Below, piece after piece: positions 17,974-26,902 of a stretch of 41,521 nucleotides of DNA (positions are counted from its first letter, which is position 1; every line of letters starts with the position of its first letter). The notes under the pieces are model-generated. The model made no database searches. It saw only the letters and a program-made list of their open reading frames with translations, and was not told where the DNA came from. The stretch is from OLB7 sp966250335 (lineage in GTDB: Bacteria; Bacteroidota; Ignavibacteria; OLB7), in assembly GCA_966250335.1 (NCBI GenBank), contig CBINGZ010000049.1, forward strand, positions 1-41,521. The letters run 5' to 3'. The position numbers were made by a program, and so were the translations under genes.

Positions 17974-18059
17974 GCGCGGTCGCTCCCTCCCCGATGCGCG
18001 GAGTTGACCGGTGCGGGTCGTATCTTCGCATCTCCTTTTTTCATCCATTCCTTCATTCG

Positions 18060-18782
18060 ATGCGCATACTCTACATCTTCCCCCATCCGGACGACGAATC
18101 GTTCGGTCCCGCCGCCGTTATCTCAGCCCAGCTCAGGGAGGGACATGAGGTCTTTCTGCTGACGCTTACGCGCGGCGGAGCAACCAGTGTGCGGCACACC
18201 CTGGGCCTCGACATTGATCAGATGGGAGATGTACGATACGCGGAGATGCTGGAGGTGGAGAAGACGCTCGGCCTCACCGGCATGACGGTGCTCGATCTGC
18301 CGGACGGAAAGTTGAAGGAGATGGAGCCGCAGGAGATCGAACGGGTGATCGCCGACGAGGTGGAGCGCCTTCGCCCGGAGCTGCTGATCTCCTATCCCGT
18401 CCACGGCATCAGCGGGTTTCAGGATCATCTCGTCACCCATGCCGTGGTCAAGCATGTTTTCGTCGATCTTCGCTCGCGCGGCGCCGACTATCTCAAACGG
18501 CTTGCCTTCTACACGCTCGGCGCCTCCACTCCGGGGATCGATACGAGCGTCCACAAGCTGCATCGTTCACGGCCGGAGGAGATCGACTGCGTGATGAGCG
18601 TGCTGCCGGAGGACCATGCGGCAATGAAACGGGCGCTCGACTGTTACGTGACCTACCAGAAGATGATCGCCGACTCCAATGTGCTCTATATCGCATCGGG
18701 AGATCATCATTTCGAGATATTCGGCGAGGAGCACCAGCCGCCGCTGAGCGACATCTGCACTCCCACGTGGTCTTCCCATTAA
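18060..18782 (+). CDS. PIG-L/LmbE family deacetylase
   Basis: From the ATG at 18060 the protein has 240 residues. The first residues, MRILYIFPHPDDESFG, hold the family's zinc-binding HPDDE motif (H9, D11, D12), and a later HGISGFQDHLVTH supplies the second metal-binding His region. PIG-L enzymes are Zn-dependent N-deacetylases acting on GlcNAc-type sugars, for example in bacillithiol or mycothiol synthesis or antibiotic sugars. The substrate here cannot be told. The open frame extends 22 codons upstream, but the HPDDE strand is normally at the extreme N-terminus, so 18060 is preferred. No Shine-Dalgarno is visible. The EamA transporter begins ten bases after the stop, so the two are likely co-transcribed. 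Confidence 0.88.
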   Translation: MRILYIFPHPDDESFGPAAVISAQLREGHEVFLLTLTRGGATSVRHTLGLDIDQMGDVRYAEMLEVEKTLGLTGMTVLDLPDGKLKEMEPQEIERVIADEVERLRPELLISYPVHGISGFQDHLVTHAVVKHVFVDLRSRGADYLKRLAFYTLGASTPGIDTSVHKLHRSRPEEIDCVMSVLPEDHAAMKRALDCYVTYQKMIADSNVLYIASGDHHFEIFGEEHQPPLSDICTPTWSSH

Positions 18783-18792
18783 CGACAGAGAA

Positions 18793-19671
18793 GTGAGCTC
18801 CAACAGCGCAGCTCCCGGAACGTTGTCCGATCACGCCAGAGGGGTGCTGCTGCTGATCTCGGCGGCTGTCGTCTGGAGCTTCGGCGGCCTGCTGATCAAG
18901 CTCGTCTCGCTGGGGCCGCTGGCAACCGCCGGGGCCCGGAGCGCGATCGCGGCCGTGGTGATCTGGGGGTTCGCCCGGGGGGAGCGGATCCGCTTCACCG
19001 GAAATCTCGTGATGGGAGCTGTCGCCTACGCCGGCACCGTCTCCCTCTTCGTCGCCGCCACCAAGATGACCACCGCCGCGAACGCGATTCTGCTTCAGTA
19101 CACGGCTCCGGTCTGGGTGGCGCTCCTCACTCCGTGGCTGTTGAAGGAGAAGATCCGCGCCGTCGACTGGTGGACGATCGCCGTGGTGCTGGCCGGGATG
19201 ACCTTCTTCTTTCTGGGACGTCTCTCCACCGACGGGACGATCGGGAACCTGCTGGCGATCACCAGCGGCTTCTTCTTCGCGCTGACCGTGGTCTTCCTGC
19301 GCCGCGATCACGCCGGTTCGCCGTTGCAGATCGTTCTCTTCGGAAATATCGTAACGGCATTCATCGGGATTCCCGCGCTCGCCTCGGAGACGTTCGCCGG
19401 GGCGGATCTCCTCTGGCTCCTTCTGCTCGGAGTCGGTCAGCTCGGAATCGGATATATCCTCTTCGTGCGGGGGGTGCGTCGCGTGCCGGCGATCGAGTCC
19501 GCGCTGATACCGATCCTGGAGCCGATCCTGAACCCCTTCTGGGTGGCGATCCTGCAGGGGGAGACCCCGACGTCGTATGCGGTGCTCGGCGGGGCGGTGG
19601 TGGTCGGGGCGGTGACGATGCGAGGGGTCTATATGGCAAGGCTTCAGAAGGGGGGAGCGGGGAACGACTGA
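18793..19671 (+). CDS. EamA/DMT-family transporter
   Basis: The 292-residue protein starts with GTG, with GAGAA a few bases upstream and the preceding stop ten bases away. It has about ten hydrophobic spans arranged as two EamA repeats: residues about 15-140 (VLLLISAAVVWSFGG, AANAILLQYTAPVW) and about 155-285 (NLLAITSGFFFALTVVFL, ALIPILEPILNPFW). The proline-rich PILEPILNP segment near the end of the second repeat is characteristic. Family members move amino acids, nucleotides or other metabolites across the inner membrane. Nothing here identifies the solute. The spacing suggests co-expression with the PIG-L deacetylase, though a functional link is unproven. Confidence 0.9.
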   Translation: MSSNSAAPGTLSDHARGVLLLISAAVVWSFGGLLIKLVSLGPLATAGARSAIAAVVIWGFARGERIRFTGNLVMGAVAYAGTVSLFVAATKMTTAANAILLQYTAPVWVALLTPWLLKEKIRAVDWWTIAVVLAGMTFFFLGRLSTDGTIGNLLAITSGFFFALTVVFLRRDHAGSPLQIVLFGNIVTAFIGIPALASETFAGADLLWLLLLGVGQLGIGYILFVRGVRRVPAIESALIPILEPILNPFWVAILQGETPTSYAVLGGAVVVGAVTMRGVYMARLQKGGAGND

Positions 19672-19783
19672 TTCCGGGAGAGGGCGTTCGTTTTGGGGTT
19701 CCGTTCGTGTCATCCATGTCGTAAGTAGTCCCGATGCGGGAGGTGAGTCACGCTCCCCCGATCCTTTCAGCAATCCGGTTCCG

Positions 19784-20659
19784 ATGCAGAACGATATCTT
19801 TCTCCGATCCTTTCGTCGCCTTCTTCTGCTCCTGGTCGTGTCGTTCGCGTCCGCGGGTTCCGCCTTCGGCGCGTTCCCGAACGTCGAGACCGGCGCGGCG
19901 GATACGGCCGGCGTCTCCTCCGGTCCGCATCCTCTCGACACGATATGGTGCGACATCGGCGCTTCCGTCGGCGATATGTTCCTCCTCTTCTCCTCCCCCG
20001 CCCGTTTCGATCCCCTCGACTGGGCGATCGCCGGGGGAGCCCTTGCGGGAGTGTCTGCGATCTCTCCCGCCGACGAATGGGTCAGGGAACGCTTTCTGAC
20101 GGGGCACACCGAGACGACGGATCATCTCGCCACGGCCGGCAACAGCCTGGGGACCACGCTCCCGATCTCGGTCGCGGCGGTCGGGATCTACACGGGGGGG
20201 CTTGTCTTCGATGCGCCCGACGTTCGTCTGGCCGGGCGCAGGCTGGCCCAGTCGCTCGTCTACTCGGCCCTGGTGACGACCACGCTGAAGGTCGTGATCG
20301 GCCGTCAGCGTCCCTTCATCGGGGAGGGGGCGTACATCTTCCGCGGTCCGTCGTTCAAGGACCTCTACAACTCGTTCCCGTCGGGGCATACGACCGTCGC
20401 CTTTGCCGCCGCCTCGTCTCTCTCGGCGTCGATCGATCATCCGGCGGCGACCGTCCTCCTCTACGGCGCGGCGACCCTCACGGCGGCCGGCAGGATCTAC
20501 TCCGATCGACACTGGCTGAGCGACACCTTCCTGGGGGCCGCGATCGGTACCGCCTGCGGCTACGGCGTGGCGCATCTCCATGATCCTGAAGAGAATGGAG
20601 GGAGCTCGCTGCGGATCGTTCCCGCCCCCGACGGCATCGGTCTGGTCTGGACCTTCTGA
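19784..20659 (+). CDS. PAP2-family membrane phosphatase
   Basis: The 291-residue protein begins with a probable signal peptide or signal anchor (LLLLLVVSFASAGSAFGAF). The three acid-phosphatase signatures follow in order: K169-x6-R176-P177 (KVVIGRQRP), P199-S-G-H-T203 with His202 donating to phosphate, and S240-D-R-H-W-L-S-D with nucleophile His243. Such enzymes dephosphorylate phosphatidic acid, undecaprenyl pyrophosphate or other lipid phosphates at the outer face of the inner membrane. The N-terminal soluble extension and relatively few membrane spans fit the periplasmic PAP2 forms common in Bacteroidota. It sits 112 bases after the EamA gene and 92 before the metal ATPase gene. No RBS is evident. 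Confidence 0.9.
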   Translation: MQNDIFLRSFRRLLLLLVVSFASAGSAFGAFPNVETGAADTAGVSSGPHPLDTIWCDIGASVGDMFLLFSSPARFDPLDWAIAGGALAGVSAISPADEWVRERFLTGHTETTDHLATAGNSLGTTLPISVAAVGIYTGGLVFDAPDVRLAGRRLAQSLVYSALVTTTLKVVIGRQRPFIGEGAYIFRGPSFKDLYNSFPSGHTTVAFAAASSLSASIDHPAATVLLYGAATLTAAGRIYSDRHWLSDTFLGAAIGTACGYGVAHLHDPEENGGSSLRIVPAPDGIGLVWTF

Positions 20660-20751
20660 GCCGGAAACATCAGAGGGCCCTCTCGTTCGTCGATACGCCG
20701 TCGGCGCGGCGGCCTGACACGGCGTCGCTCACGGATTCCATCATTGAAGAG

Positions 20752-22917
20752 ATGAACGTCACGACATTCAGAATCGAGGAGATGTGCTGCCCGACGGAGG
20801 AGCGGCTGATCAGGAACCGGCTTGCCGGCGAGCAGGGGATCGAGAATCTCGAATTCAATATTCTGGCACGGACTCTCACCGTCACCCATTCATTTTCCGA
20901 GACTTCTCCGATCGTCGGCGCCATCTCCGGGATCGGCATGCGGGCGATTCCGCTCGATCGATCCGGGAAACCTCTGTCGGCCCGGCCGGAGGAGGAGGCG
21001 AAAAGATCGTCGTTTCCGGTCGGCGCCGTCATGACCGTCGTCTCCGGGGTCTGCGCCGTTGCCGCGGAGATCCTCCACTGGAGCATGCCGGAAGGGGCGG
21101 CGCCGATCATGATCCTCGCGGCGGTCGCCATCCTGACCGGAGGGTACGAGATCGCCGGCAAGGCGTGGGCGTCGCTGAAGACCTTCACCCTGAACATCAA
21201 CTTCCTGATGGCGGTCGCCGTGATCGGCGCCGTGGCGCTCGGGGAGTGGACCGAGGGGGCGATGGTCGTCTTCCTCTTCGCTGTCGCCGAGCTGGTGGAG
21301 GCGCGGAGCCTGGACAGGGCGCGATCGGCGATCAGCGGGCTCATGAAGCTCACTCCCGACTCCGCCTCCGTCCTCCGCGGGCTCGGCTGGGAGCAGGTCC
21401 CGATCGCGGAGATCATCCCCGGCGAGGTGATCCGCATCAAGCCGGGCGACAGGCTCCCTCTGGACGGAAAGGTGCGCCACGGACGTTCCTCCGTCGACCA
21501 GGCCCCGATCACCGGCGAGTCGATCCCGGTCGACAAGGAGCCGGGGGATGCGGTCTTCGCCGGGAGCATCAATCAGAGCGGGACGTTCGACTACGTCGTC
21601 ACCCACGCGATGGCCGACTCCACCATCAGCCGGATCGCCCGGCTCGTGGAGAAGGCGACCGAGGGGAAGGGGAACGCCGAACGCTTCATCGACAGGTTCG
21701 CCCGCTACTACACCCCCGCCATCGTCGCCGTCGCCGTGCTGGTGGCGGTCGTGCCGCCGCTCCTCTTCGGCGGCGTCTGGGGAGAATGGATCTATCGCGG
21801 TCTTGTGATGCTGGTGATCGGCTGTCCCTGCGCGCTCGTGATCTCCACCCCCGTCACCATCGTCAGCGGGCTGGCGGCGGCGGCGCGGCGCGGCATCCTG
21901 ATCAAGGGAGGGATCTATCTGGAGCAGGGAGCCTCGCTGAAGGGGATCGCCTTCGACAAGACCGGCACCCTCACCGAGGGGCGCCCGACCGTCACCGATG
22001 TGATCCCGATGAACGGACTTCCGGTCCCGGAGATCGTCTGCCTGGCCGCCGGGGTCGAGGCCGGTTCGGAACATCCGATCGCCTCGGCGATCATTCGCGA
22101 GCATAGATCGCATCACGATCATGAGGATGCCGTCGTCGCCTCGTTCGAGGCCGTGGCGGGTCGCGGGGCGCGCGCCGTGGTGAACGGGCGGACGGTCCTT
22201 GTCGGCAATCATCGTCTGGCCCATGAGGCCGGGGTCTGCAACGAGGCGGTGGAGGAGAAGCTCAACAGGCTGGAGATGGAGGGGAAGACCGCCGTTGTGG
22301 TGATGACCGAGAACCACGTCGAGGGGCTGATCGGCGTTGCCGACGTGGTTCGTCCCGCCGCGGCCCTGGCGGTCGGCCGTCTGCACGATCTGGGGCTCCG
22401 CACGGCGCTTCTCACCGGCGACAACGGCGTCACGGCGGCGGCGATCGGCCGGGCGGTCGGCATCGGCGAGGTCTATTCCGATCTGTTGCCGGAGGATAAG
22501 ATCTCCGCCCTCTCGACGATCCAGGGGCGGAACGGGGCGATGGGGATGGTGGGGGATGGGATCAACGACGTGCCGGTTCTGGCGCACGCCCGCATCGGGT
22601 TCGTGATGGGGAAGGGGGGAACCGACATCGCGCTGGAAACGGCCGACGTGGCGCTGATGGACGACAACCTGATGAAGCTCTCCGAGTTCGTCTCCCTCTC
22701 GCGGCGGACCATGCGGGTGCTGAAACAGAATATCGCCTTCGCGATCGCCGTCAAGCTCGTCTTCTTCCTGCTGGCGCTGGCCGGTCAGGCCACCCTCTGG
22801 ATGGCGGTCTTCGCCGACATGGGGGCGTCGCTGATCGTGGTCTTCAGCGGCCTGCGGCTGCTGAGCGGGTCACGGGAGGGGAGTCGGTCATCCGCCGATC
22901 TGAATCATCACCCGTGA
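20752..22917 (+). CDS. P1B-type heavy-metal ATPase, Zn/Cd/Pb-exporter type
   Basis: The 721-residue protein has an N-terminal HMA-like domain with the metal pair Cys12-Cys13 in EEMCCPTEE, typical of Zn/Cd exporters rather than the copper CxxC form. The transmembrane metal site is Cys358-Pro-Cys360 (GCPCALVISTP), again the P1B-2 signature. The phosphorylated Asp402 lies in DKTGTLTEG. The nucleotide-binding HP motif (SEHPIASAI) and the hinge GDGINDVP are intact. It should pump Zn2+, Cd2+ or Pb2+ out of the cytoplasm using ATP. No ArsR/MerR-type regulator is adjacent. Its last 30 bases overlap the 3' end of moaA on the opposite strand. Confidence 0.93.
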   Translation: MNVTTFRIEEMCCPTEERLIRNRLAGEQGIENLEFNILARTLTVTHSFSETSPIVGAISGIGMRAIPLDRSGKPLSARPEEEAKRSSFPVGAVMTVVSGVCAVAAEILHWSMPEGAAPIMILAAVAILTGGYEIAGKAWASLKTFTLNINFLMAVAVIGAVALGEWTEGAMVVFLFAVAELVEARSLDRARSAISGLMKLTPDSASVLRGLGWEQVPIAEIIPGEVIRIKPGDRLPLDGKVRHGRSSVDQAPITGESIPVDKEPGDAVFAGSINQSGTFDYVVTHAMADSTISRIARLVEKATEGKGNAERFIDRFARYYTPAIVAVAVLVAVVPPLLFGGVWGEWIYRGLVMLVIGCPCALVISTPVTIVSGLAAAARRGILIKGGIYLEQGASLKGIAFDKTGTLTEGRPTVTDVIPMNGLPVPEIVCLAAGVEAGSEHPIASAIIREHRSHHDHEDAVVASFEAVAGRGARAVVNGRTVLVGNHRLAHEAGVCNEAVEEKLNRLEMEGKTAVVVMTENHVEGLIGVADVVRPAAALAVGRLHDLGLRTALLTGDNGVTAAAIGRAVGIGEVYSDLLPEDKISALSTIQGRNGAMGMVGDGINDVPVLAHARIGFVMGKGGTDIALETADVALMDDNLMKLSEFVSLSRRTMRVLKQNIAFAIAVKLVFFLLALAGQATLWMAVFADMGASLIVVFSGLRLLSGSREGSRSSADLNHHP

Positions 22918-23886
22918 GCCGTGTCCCGCCAGCTCCTCCGCCGGCGGGTGCTCCCGCGGTTTCGCGCGGAGCGCATCGAAGAAGACCCCGGCGATATCCG
23001 TGTCGCTCCCGCCGTTCCGAAGTATCGTACGGAGATCGAATTCGAGCGGGGAATGGAGACACGGCATGAGCCGTCCCTCGGCGGTGATCCGGAGCCTGGA
23101 GCAGCTGTCGCAGAAGGGGGTGCTCATCGAGGCGATGAAACCGATCGTCCCCAGGTGGGGGACGCCGTCGGCGCGGTCGATCACCGTGTAGTCGCGGCTG
23201 ATCGGCGAGGGGGGATCGGGGAGCCTTGTCAGCTCGAACTCCGGCTCGATCGCGGCCAGCATGTCGACCATCGTGGTGCAGTCGTCGTACGACCAGGCGT
23301 TCCCGGCGAACGGCATGAACTCGATGAACCTGACCGCCAGCGGACGGGTTCTGGTGAACCTGACGAAATCGAGCAGCTCGTCGTCGTTCACCCCCTTCAT
23401 CACGACCGCGTTGACCTTCGTGCTGGTATAACCCGCATCGATCGCCGCCTGAATCCCGCCGAGGACCGCGTCGAGCGAATCGCGCCGGGTCAGTTCAAGG
23501 AAGCGATCGCGGCGGAAGGTGTCGAGCGAGATGTTCAGGCTGTCGACGTAGCGGCGGATCGCCGGGAGCTTCGCTTCCAGGAGCAGGGCGTTGGTGGTGA
23601 GCGCCAGGGTCTTCAGGCCGGGGAGCTCCCGCAGGCTCCCGAGCAGGCGTTCGATGTCGGCGCGCACCAGCGGTTCGCCGCCGGTGATCCGGATCTTGTC
23701 GATTCCCAGCTCCGTCGCCACGCGGGCCGTGCGGACGATCTCCTCGTAGCTCAATATCTCTTCACGACGTTTCCAGACCATATCCTGCTGCGGCATGCAG
23801 TAGGTGCAGCGCAGATTGCAGCGGTCGGTCACCGAGATACGGAGATAGGTGTGCGGTCGCCCGTATGGATCGATCAGTCTCTTCAT
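22888..23886 (-). CDS. moaA: GTP 3',8-cyclase MoaA
   Basis: This 332-residue radical-SAM enzyme makes (8S)-3',8-cyclo-7,8-dihydroguanosine 5'-triphosphate, the first step of molybdenum cofactor synthesis. The radical-SAM cluster motif is C23-x3-C27-x2-C30 (CNLRCTYC), followed by the GGEPL motif. The second, substrate-binding cluster is C259-x2-C262-x13-C276. The chain ends in the conserved Gly-Gly (IQIGG). Length and both ends match the family, so the gene looks intact. No other moa, moe or mob gene is nearby. It converges on the P1B-ATPase gene and overlaps it by 30 bases. A 7-bp hairpin (23897-23915) sits just upstream of the ATG. Confidence 0.97.
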   Translation of the reverse strand: MKRLIDPYGRPHTYLRISVTDRCNLRCTYCMPQQDMVWKRREEILSYEEIVRTARVATELGIDKIRITGGEPLVRADIERLLGSLRELPGLKTLALTTNALLLEAKLPAIRRYVDSLNISLDTFRRDRFLELTRRDSLDAVLGGIQAAIDAGYTSTKVNAVVMKGVNDDELLDFVRFTRTRPLAVRFIEFMPFAGNAWSYDDCTTMVDMLAAIEPEFELTRLPDPPSPISRDYTVIDRADGVPHLGTIGFIASMSTPFCDSCSRLRITAEGRLMPCLHSPLEFDLRTILRNGGSDTDIAGVFFDALRAKPREHPPAEELAGHGSRVMIQIGG

Positions 23887-23896
23887 CGTGCCTAGA

Positions 23897-23915
23897 GACG
23901 GGCGTCGGGCCCGTC
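23897..23915 (-). promoter_or_regulatory. Leader hairpin next to the moaA start
   Basis: GACGGGC (23897-23903) and GCCCGTC (23909-23915) form a perfect 7-bp stem with a 5-base loop, ending ten bases before the moaA ATG on the minus strand. It could limit ribosome access. It does not resemble the much larger Moco riboswitch. The rest of the divergent gap to 24075 shows only the AGGAGG site of the next gene. Confidence 0.3.
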
Positions 23916-24075
23916 GATTATCGCCGCAAAGGTAGTGATTCGGCTCGTCAACACATTCCGCTTCACAATCTTCGATCGTGACATTCTCACGGCCGGCGTT
24001 CGACAGGCGATCTTATCCCCCCATCACTCGTTTCGTTCATCCGGCGTACGTTCGCCGCAGGAGGATTTTGACGAT

Positions 24076-24549
24076 ATGACCGATACACCGGCAGGCGGCG
24101 CGCGCGCGTCGCGGAAATCATACACGCACGGCAGGGTCTACGTCGGCCGCCTTCCGAACGGGGCCGATCTTCTGGAGGCGATCACCCATATCTCGAACGA
24201 GGAGGGGATCAAGGTCGGGACGGTCATGGTCAACGGTTCGGTCGCCCGTGCGGTGCTGACGGTCGCCGGAGGGAACATGGGGTTTCCGGTCACGATCGAG
24301 AGGGATGAGAGGATGGAGATCGCCTCGATGACCGGGACGATCTCGCAGTTCAAGGGGCGGTCGCTGGCCCGGCTCGGGGCCGCGCTTGCCGGGTCCGACG
24401 GCTCGCTGATCGGGGGGACGCTGGCGGTGGGGACGATCGTCTTCGCGTGCGAGGTCGTGATCATGGAACTGGAAGGAGCGACGCTCACGCGCGATTTCGA
24501 CGCCGAGACCGGTCTCCCTCTCTGGAAGGCGGGTTCGCTGCTGATGTAG
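24076..24549 (+). CDS. PPC/DUF296 domain protein
   Basis: From the ATG at 24076, preceded by AGGAGG, the protein has 157 residues and consists almost wholly of one PPC (DUF296, plants and prokaryotes conserved) domain: GRVYVGRLPNGADLLEAI, GIKVGTVMVNGSVARAVL, SMTGTISQFKG, SDGSLIGGTLAVGTIVFACE. In plants the fold is part of AT-hook nuclear proteins. In bacteria it is a small trimeric protein of unknown, possibly metabolite-binding, function. The open frame extends 47 codons upstream, but only 24076 has a ribosome-binding site. It is flanked by moaA (divergent) and pstS (225 bases downstream). Function is unassigned. Confidence 0.8.
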   Translation: MTDTPAGGARASRKSYTHGRVYVGRLPNGADLLEAITHISNEEGIKVGTVMVNGSVARAVLTVAGGNMGFPVTIERDERMEIASMTGTISQFKGRSLARLGAALAGSDGSLIGGTLAVGTIVFACEVVIMELEGATLTRDFDAETGLPLWKAGSLLM

Positions 24550-24774
24550 CGGAGAGGCGGTCTCTCATCCGCTCCCCGTTCATATTACCGAATCATAACA
24601 GTGGCGTGAACTCCACCTCGCGGCGCACAATCGCGGGTTTCCTTCAAATGAAGCATATTCCGGGTCGGTGTTAACAAAGGCTTACCGTCGCCGATGACGG
24701 CCGGGACGCTAAATTCGCGCTCGAACATATCAACCCTTCGAAACGAATTCGGGAATCATCTCGAGGAAACACGC

Positions 24775-25674
24775 ATGAAACATTTCTGGACCGTCCTCTG
24801 CTGGGCCAGGTCTTCCTGGATCAACCTCACCTTCGCCTTTGCTCTTGCCGTCATGGTCGCGGGATGCGGCGGCGACGGCGCCAAGGATGGCGCCGACAAG
24901 CAGGAGAAGAAGAAGGAGGTCATCACGCAGAAAGGCTCGGACACCATGATTCTGCTGGCGCAGCGCTGGGCCGAGAAGTTCGGCGCCGCGCACTCGAATG
25001 TCGAGGTGCAGGTGACCGGCGGCGGCTCCGGCACCGGCATCTCGGCGCTCATCAACGGCACCACCGATATCTGCAACGCCTCCCGCCCGATGAAGGATAC
25101 CGAGAAGGCGCAGGTGAAGCAGAAGCACGGCGGCAACGTCGTGGAGATCCCGGTGGCGAAGGACGGCCTGGCGATCTTCGTCCATCCGAGCAGCAGGATC
25201 GACTCGCTGACGGTCGATCAGCTCAAGGGAATCTACTCCGGCGCGGTCACCAACTGGAAGGATCTGGGGGGCGCCGACGCCAAGATCATCCTCTACGGCC
25301 GCGAGAACAGCTCCGGCACCTACGAGTTCTTCAAGGAGCATGTCCTGGCCAAGGGGGATTTCGCCCCCGAGACCCAGACCCTGCAGGGAACGGCTGCCGT
25401 GGTGAACGCCGTGACGAAGGATGAGAACGGCATCGGCTACGGCGGCGGCGCGTACGGCAAGGGGATCAAGGAGGTCAAGGTCGTCGGCGCGAACGGCGTC
25501 GGCGTGGCCCCCACCAAGGAGAACGTCATGTCGGGCGCCTATCCGCTGGCGCGCGATCTCTACATCTATCTCCGTCAGCAGCCGATCGGCGCCACCAAGG
25601 AGTATATCGACTGGATTCTCGGCCCCGAGGGGCAGGCCACGGTGACCGAGGTGGGATACTATCCCATCAGGTAA
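24775..25674 (+). CDS. pstS: Phosphate-binding lipoprotein PstS
   Basis: The 299-residue protein starts at the ATG with GAGGAA upstream. The signal peptide ends in the lipobox VAGC (Cys31) followed by GGDG, so it should be tethered to a membrane facing the periplasm. The mature part has the PstS phosphate-loop signatures: QKGSDTMILLAQRW near residues 50-65, GGGSGTGISALING, DICNASRPM, and GRENSSGTYEFF around the second lobe. PstS delivers phosphate to the PstCAB ABC importer. No pstC, pstA, pstB, phoU or phoBR gene follows. A strong intrinsic terminator directly downstream shows the gene is monocistronic. No clear Pho box could be picked out in 24550-24774. Confidence 0.92.
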   Translation: MKHFWTVLCWARSSWINLTFAFALAVMVAGCGGDGAKDGADKQEKKKEVITQKGSDTMILLAQRWAEKFGAAHSNVEVQVTGGGSGTGISALINGTTDICNASRPMKDTEKAQVKQKHGGNVVEIPVAKDGLAIFVHPSSRIDSLTVDQLKGIYSGAVTNWKDLGGADAKIILYGRENSSGTYEFFKEHVLAKGDFAPETQTLQGTAAVVNAVTKDENGIGYGGGAYGKGIKEVKVVGANGVGVAPTKENVMSGAYPLARDLYIYLRQQPIGATKEYIDWILGPEGQATVTEVGYYPIR

Positions 25675-25699
25675 GAGCGGGCGAAATCGACAACTGGGG

Positions 25700-25731
25700 C
25701 AGGGAATCCGGCATGGTCGGATTCCCTGTTT
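25700..25731 (+). terminator. Intrinsic terminator of pstS
   Basis: An 11-bp perfect stem, CAGGGAATCCG (25700-25710) with CGGATTCCCTG (25718-25728), has a 7-base loop and is followed by TTTCGT. It starts 26 bases after the pstS stop. Confidence 0.8.
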
Positions 25732-25873
25732 CGTATCCCCTCCACCGACCCCGCAGCGTCCCGATCGACCGATGCCGGAACGTCCATGCACGGCGTGAAC
25801 CCCGGTCTCGCTATCTTCGCGGAATCGAGCCGCTTCCCGACATTCCGCCCCCGCGGGCCTTATTCACGCATCT

Positions 25874-26878
25874 ATGAAGATTGGAATTCTTACAGGAGGG
25901 GGCGACAGCCCCGGCATGAACGCGTTCATCCGGTCGGTCGCCCGCTCGGCGATCAACGCCATCCCCGGTGTCGAGGTGATGGGGATCGTCGACGGATGGC
26001 TCGGCCTGATCCAGGAGAGCTACCGTCCCCTCTCGGTCATCGACACCGCAGGGATCAACAACCTCGGCGGCACCGTCCTGGGGACCGTGCGGGTGCCGGA
26101 ACTGAAGTCCAGGCCGGACTGGCGGACACGGGTCGCCGACAACGTCGTGAGGGCCGGCTTCGATGCCATCCTCATCTGCGGAGGAAACGGCAGCATGCAC
26201 GCCTCCCTCGCCCTCGACACCGATCTGAAGAAGCGCGGACACCACGCCACCATCCTCTTCGCCGCCGCCTCCATCGACAACGATGTCGCCAACACCTACT
26301 GCACCTCGATCGGTTTCTATTCCGCCATCCAGCGGAGCGTGGAGATGATGCAGTGGATCAGGGATACCGCCTCTGCGCACCGCCGCGTCTATATCATCGG
26401 TTCTATGGGGCGCAACTCCGCCTTCCTTCCCTTCTATGCAGGGATCGCCAGCGGGGTGGAGTATGTGATCCGCCCGGAGGAGAGGGTCGATTTCGAGGGG
26501 ATCGCCGATATGATCGAGCGCCGCGACCGCGACACCCGTATCATCGTCAGCGAGGCGTACCACAAGTCGCTCGACGATGTCCGTGCGATCCTCAGCGAGG
26601 CGCTGGAACGGCGCTCCAGCAGCCACGAGATCCGCACGGTCGACATGGGATATTTCCAGCGGGGAGGGGAGGCGGCGATCACCGACGTGCTGCGGGCCAA
26701 CTGGCTCGGCTACAACATGATCCAGTCGATCATGAAGGGTGAAGGGAGCGCCTTCTTCGGGGCGTTCCACGTCAGCGCGCCGCCGAACCGGATCTCCCTG
26801 GAGGAGGCGATCCAGCCCACGGCGAACCTGGATGATATCCCGAAGCAGATGATCGAGATGGCGCTGGCGTTGCGGTAG
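25874..26878 (+). CDS. Phosphofructokinase-family protein with altered active site
   Basis: The 334-residue protein aligns along its length with ATP-dependent 6-phosphofructokinase: MKIGILTGGGDSPGMNA at the N-terminus, SIDND at 133-137 (D135 and D137 match E. coli D127/D129), R171, MGR at 178-180, E227, R254, and QRGG with R263. Three key positions differ from E. coli PfkA by my hand alignment: D103, which binds Mg-ATP, is Asn105 (GGNGS instead of GGDGS); T125 is Ser133; and H249, which contacts fructose 6-phosphate, is Tyr260. It may use another phosphoryl donor or sugar, or be a regulatory paralogue. PPi-dependent forms normally have GGDDS, which is also absent. No RBS is visible. The 199-base gap upstream holds only the pstS terminator. 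Confidence 0.85.
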   Translation: MKIGILTGGGDSPGMNAFIRSVARSAINAIPGVEVMGIVDGWLGLIQESYRPLSVIDTAGINNLGGTVLGTVRVPELKSRPDWRTRVADNVVRAGFDAILICGGNGSMHASLALDTDLKKRGHHATILFAAASIDNDVANTYCTSIGFYSAIQRSVEMMQWIRDTASAHRRVYIIGSMGRNSAFLPFYAGIASGVEYVIRPEERVDFEGIADMIERRDRDTRIIVSEAYHKSLDDVRAILSEALERRSSSHEIRTVDMGYFQRGGEAAITDVLRANWLGYNMIQSIMKGEGSAFFGAFHVSAPPNRISLEEAIQPTANLDDIPKQMIEMALALR

Positions 26879-26902
26879 AGGAGAGGAGCATGTCGAGATA
26901 GA

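Noticed and set aside
20890..22587. 565-codon minus-strand frame opposite the P1B-ATPase
   Set aside because: Antisense shadow of a fully conserved ATPase; no signal, domain or RBS.
23887..23934. Molybdenum cofactor riboswitch before moaA
   Set aside because: The available leader shows one 7-bp hairpin only, far smaller than the multi-stem Moco RNA.
24550..24774. Pho box upstream of pstS
   Set aside because: No pair of CTGTCAT-like direct repeats with the right spacing was seen.
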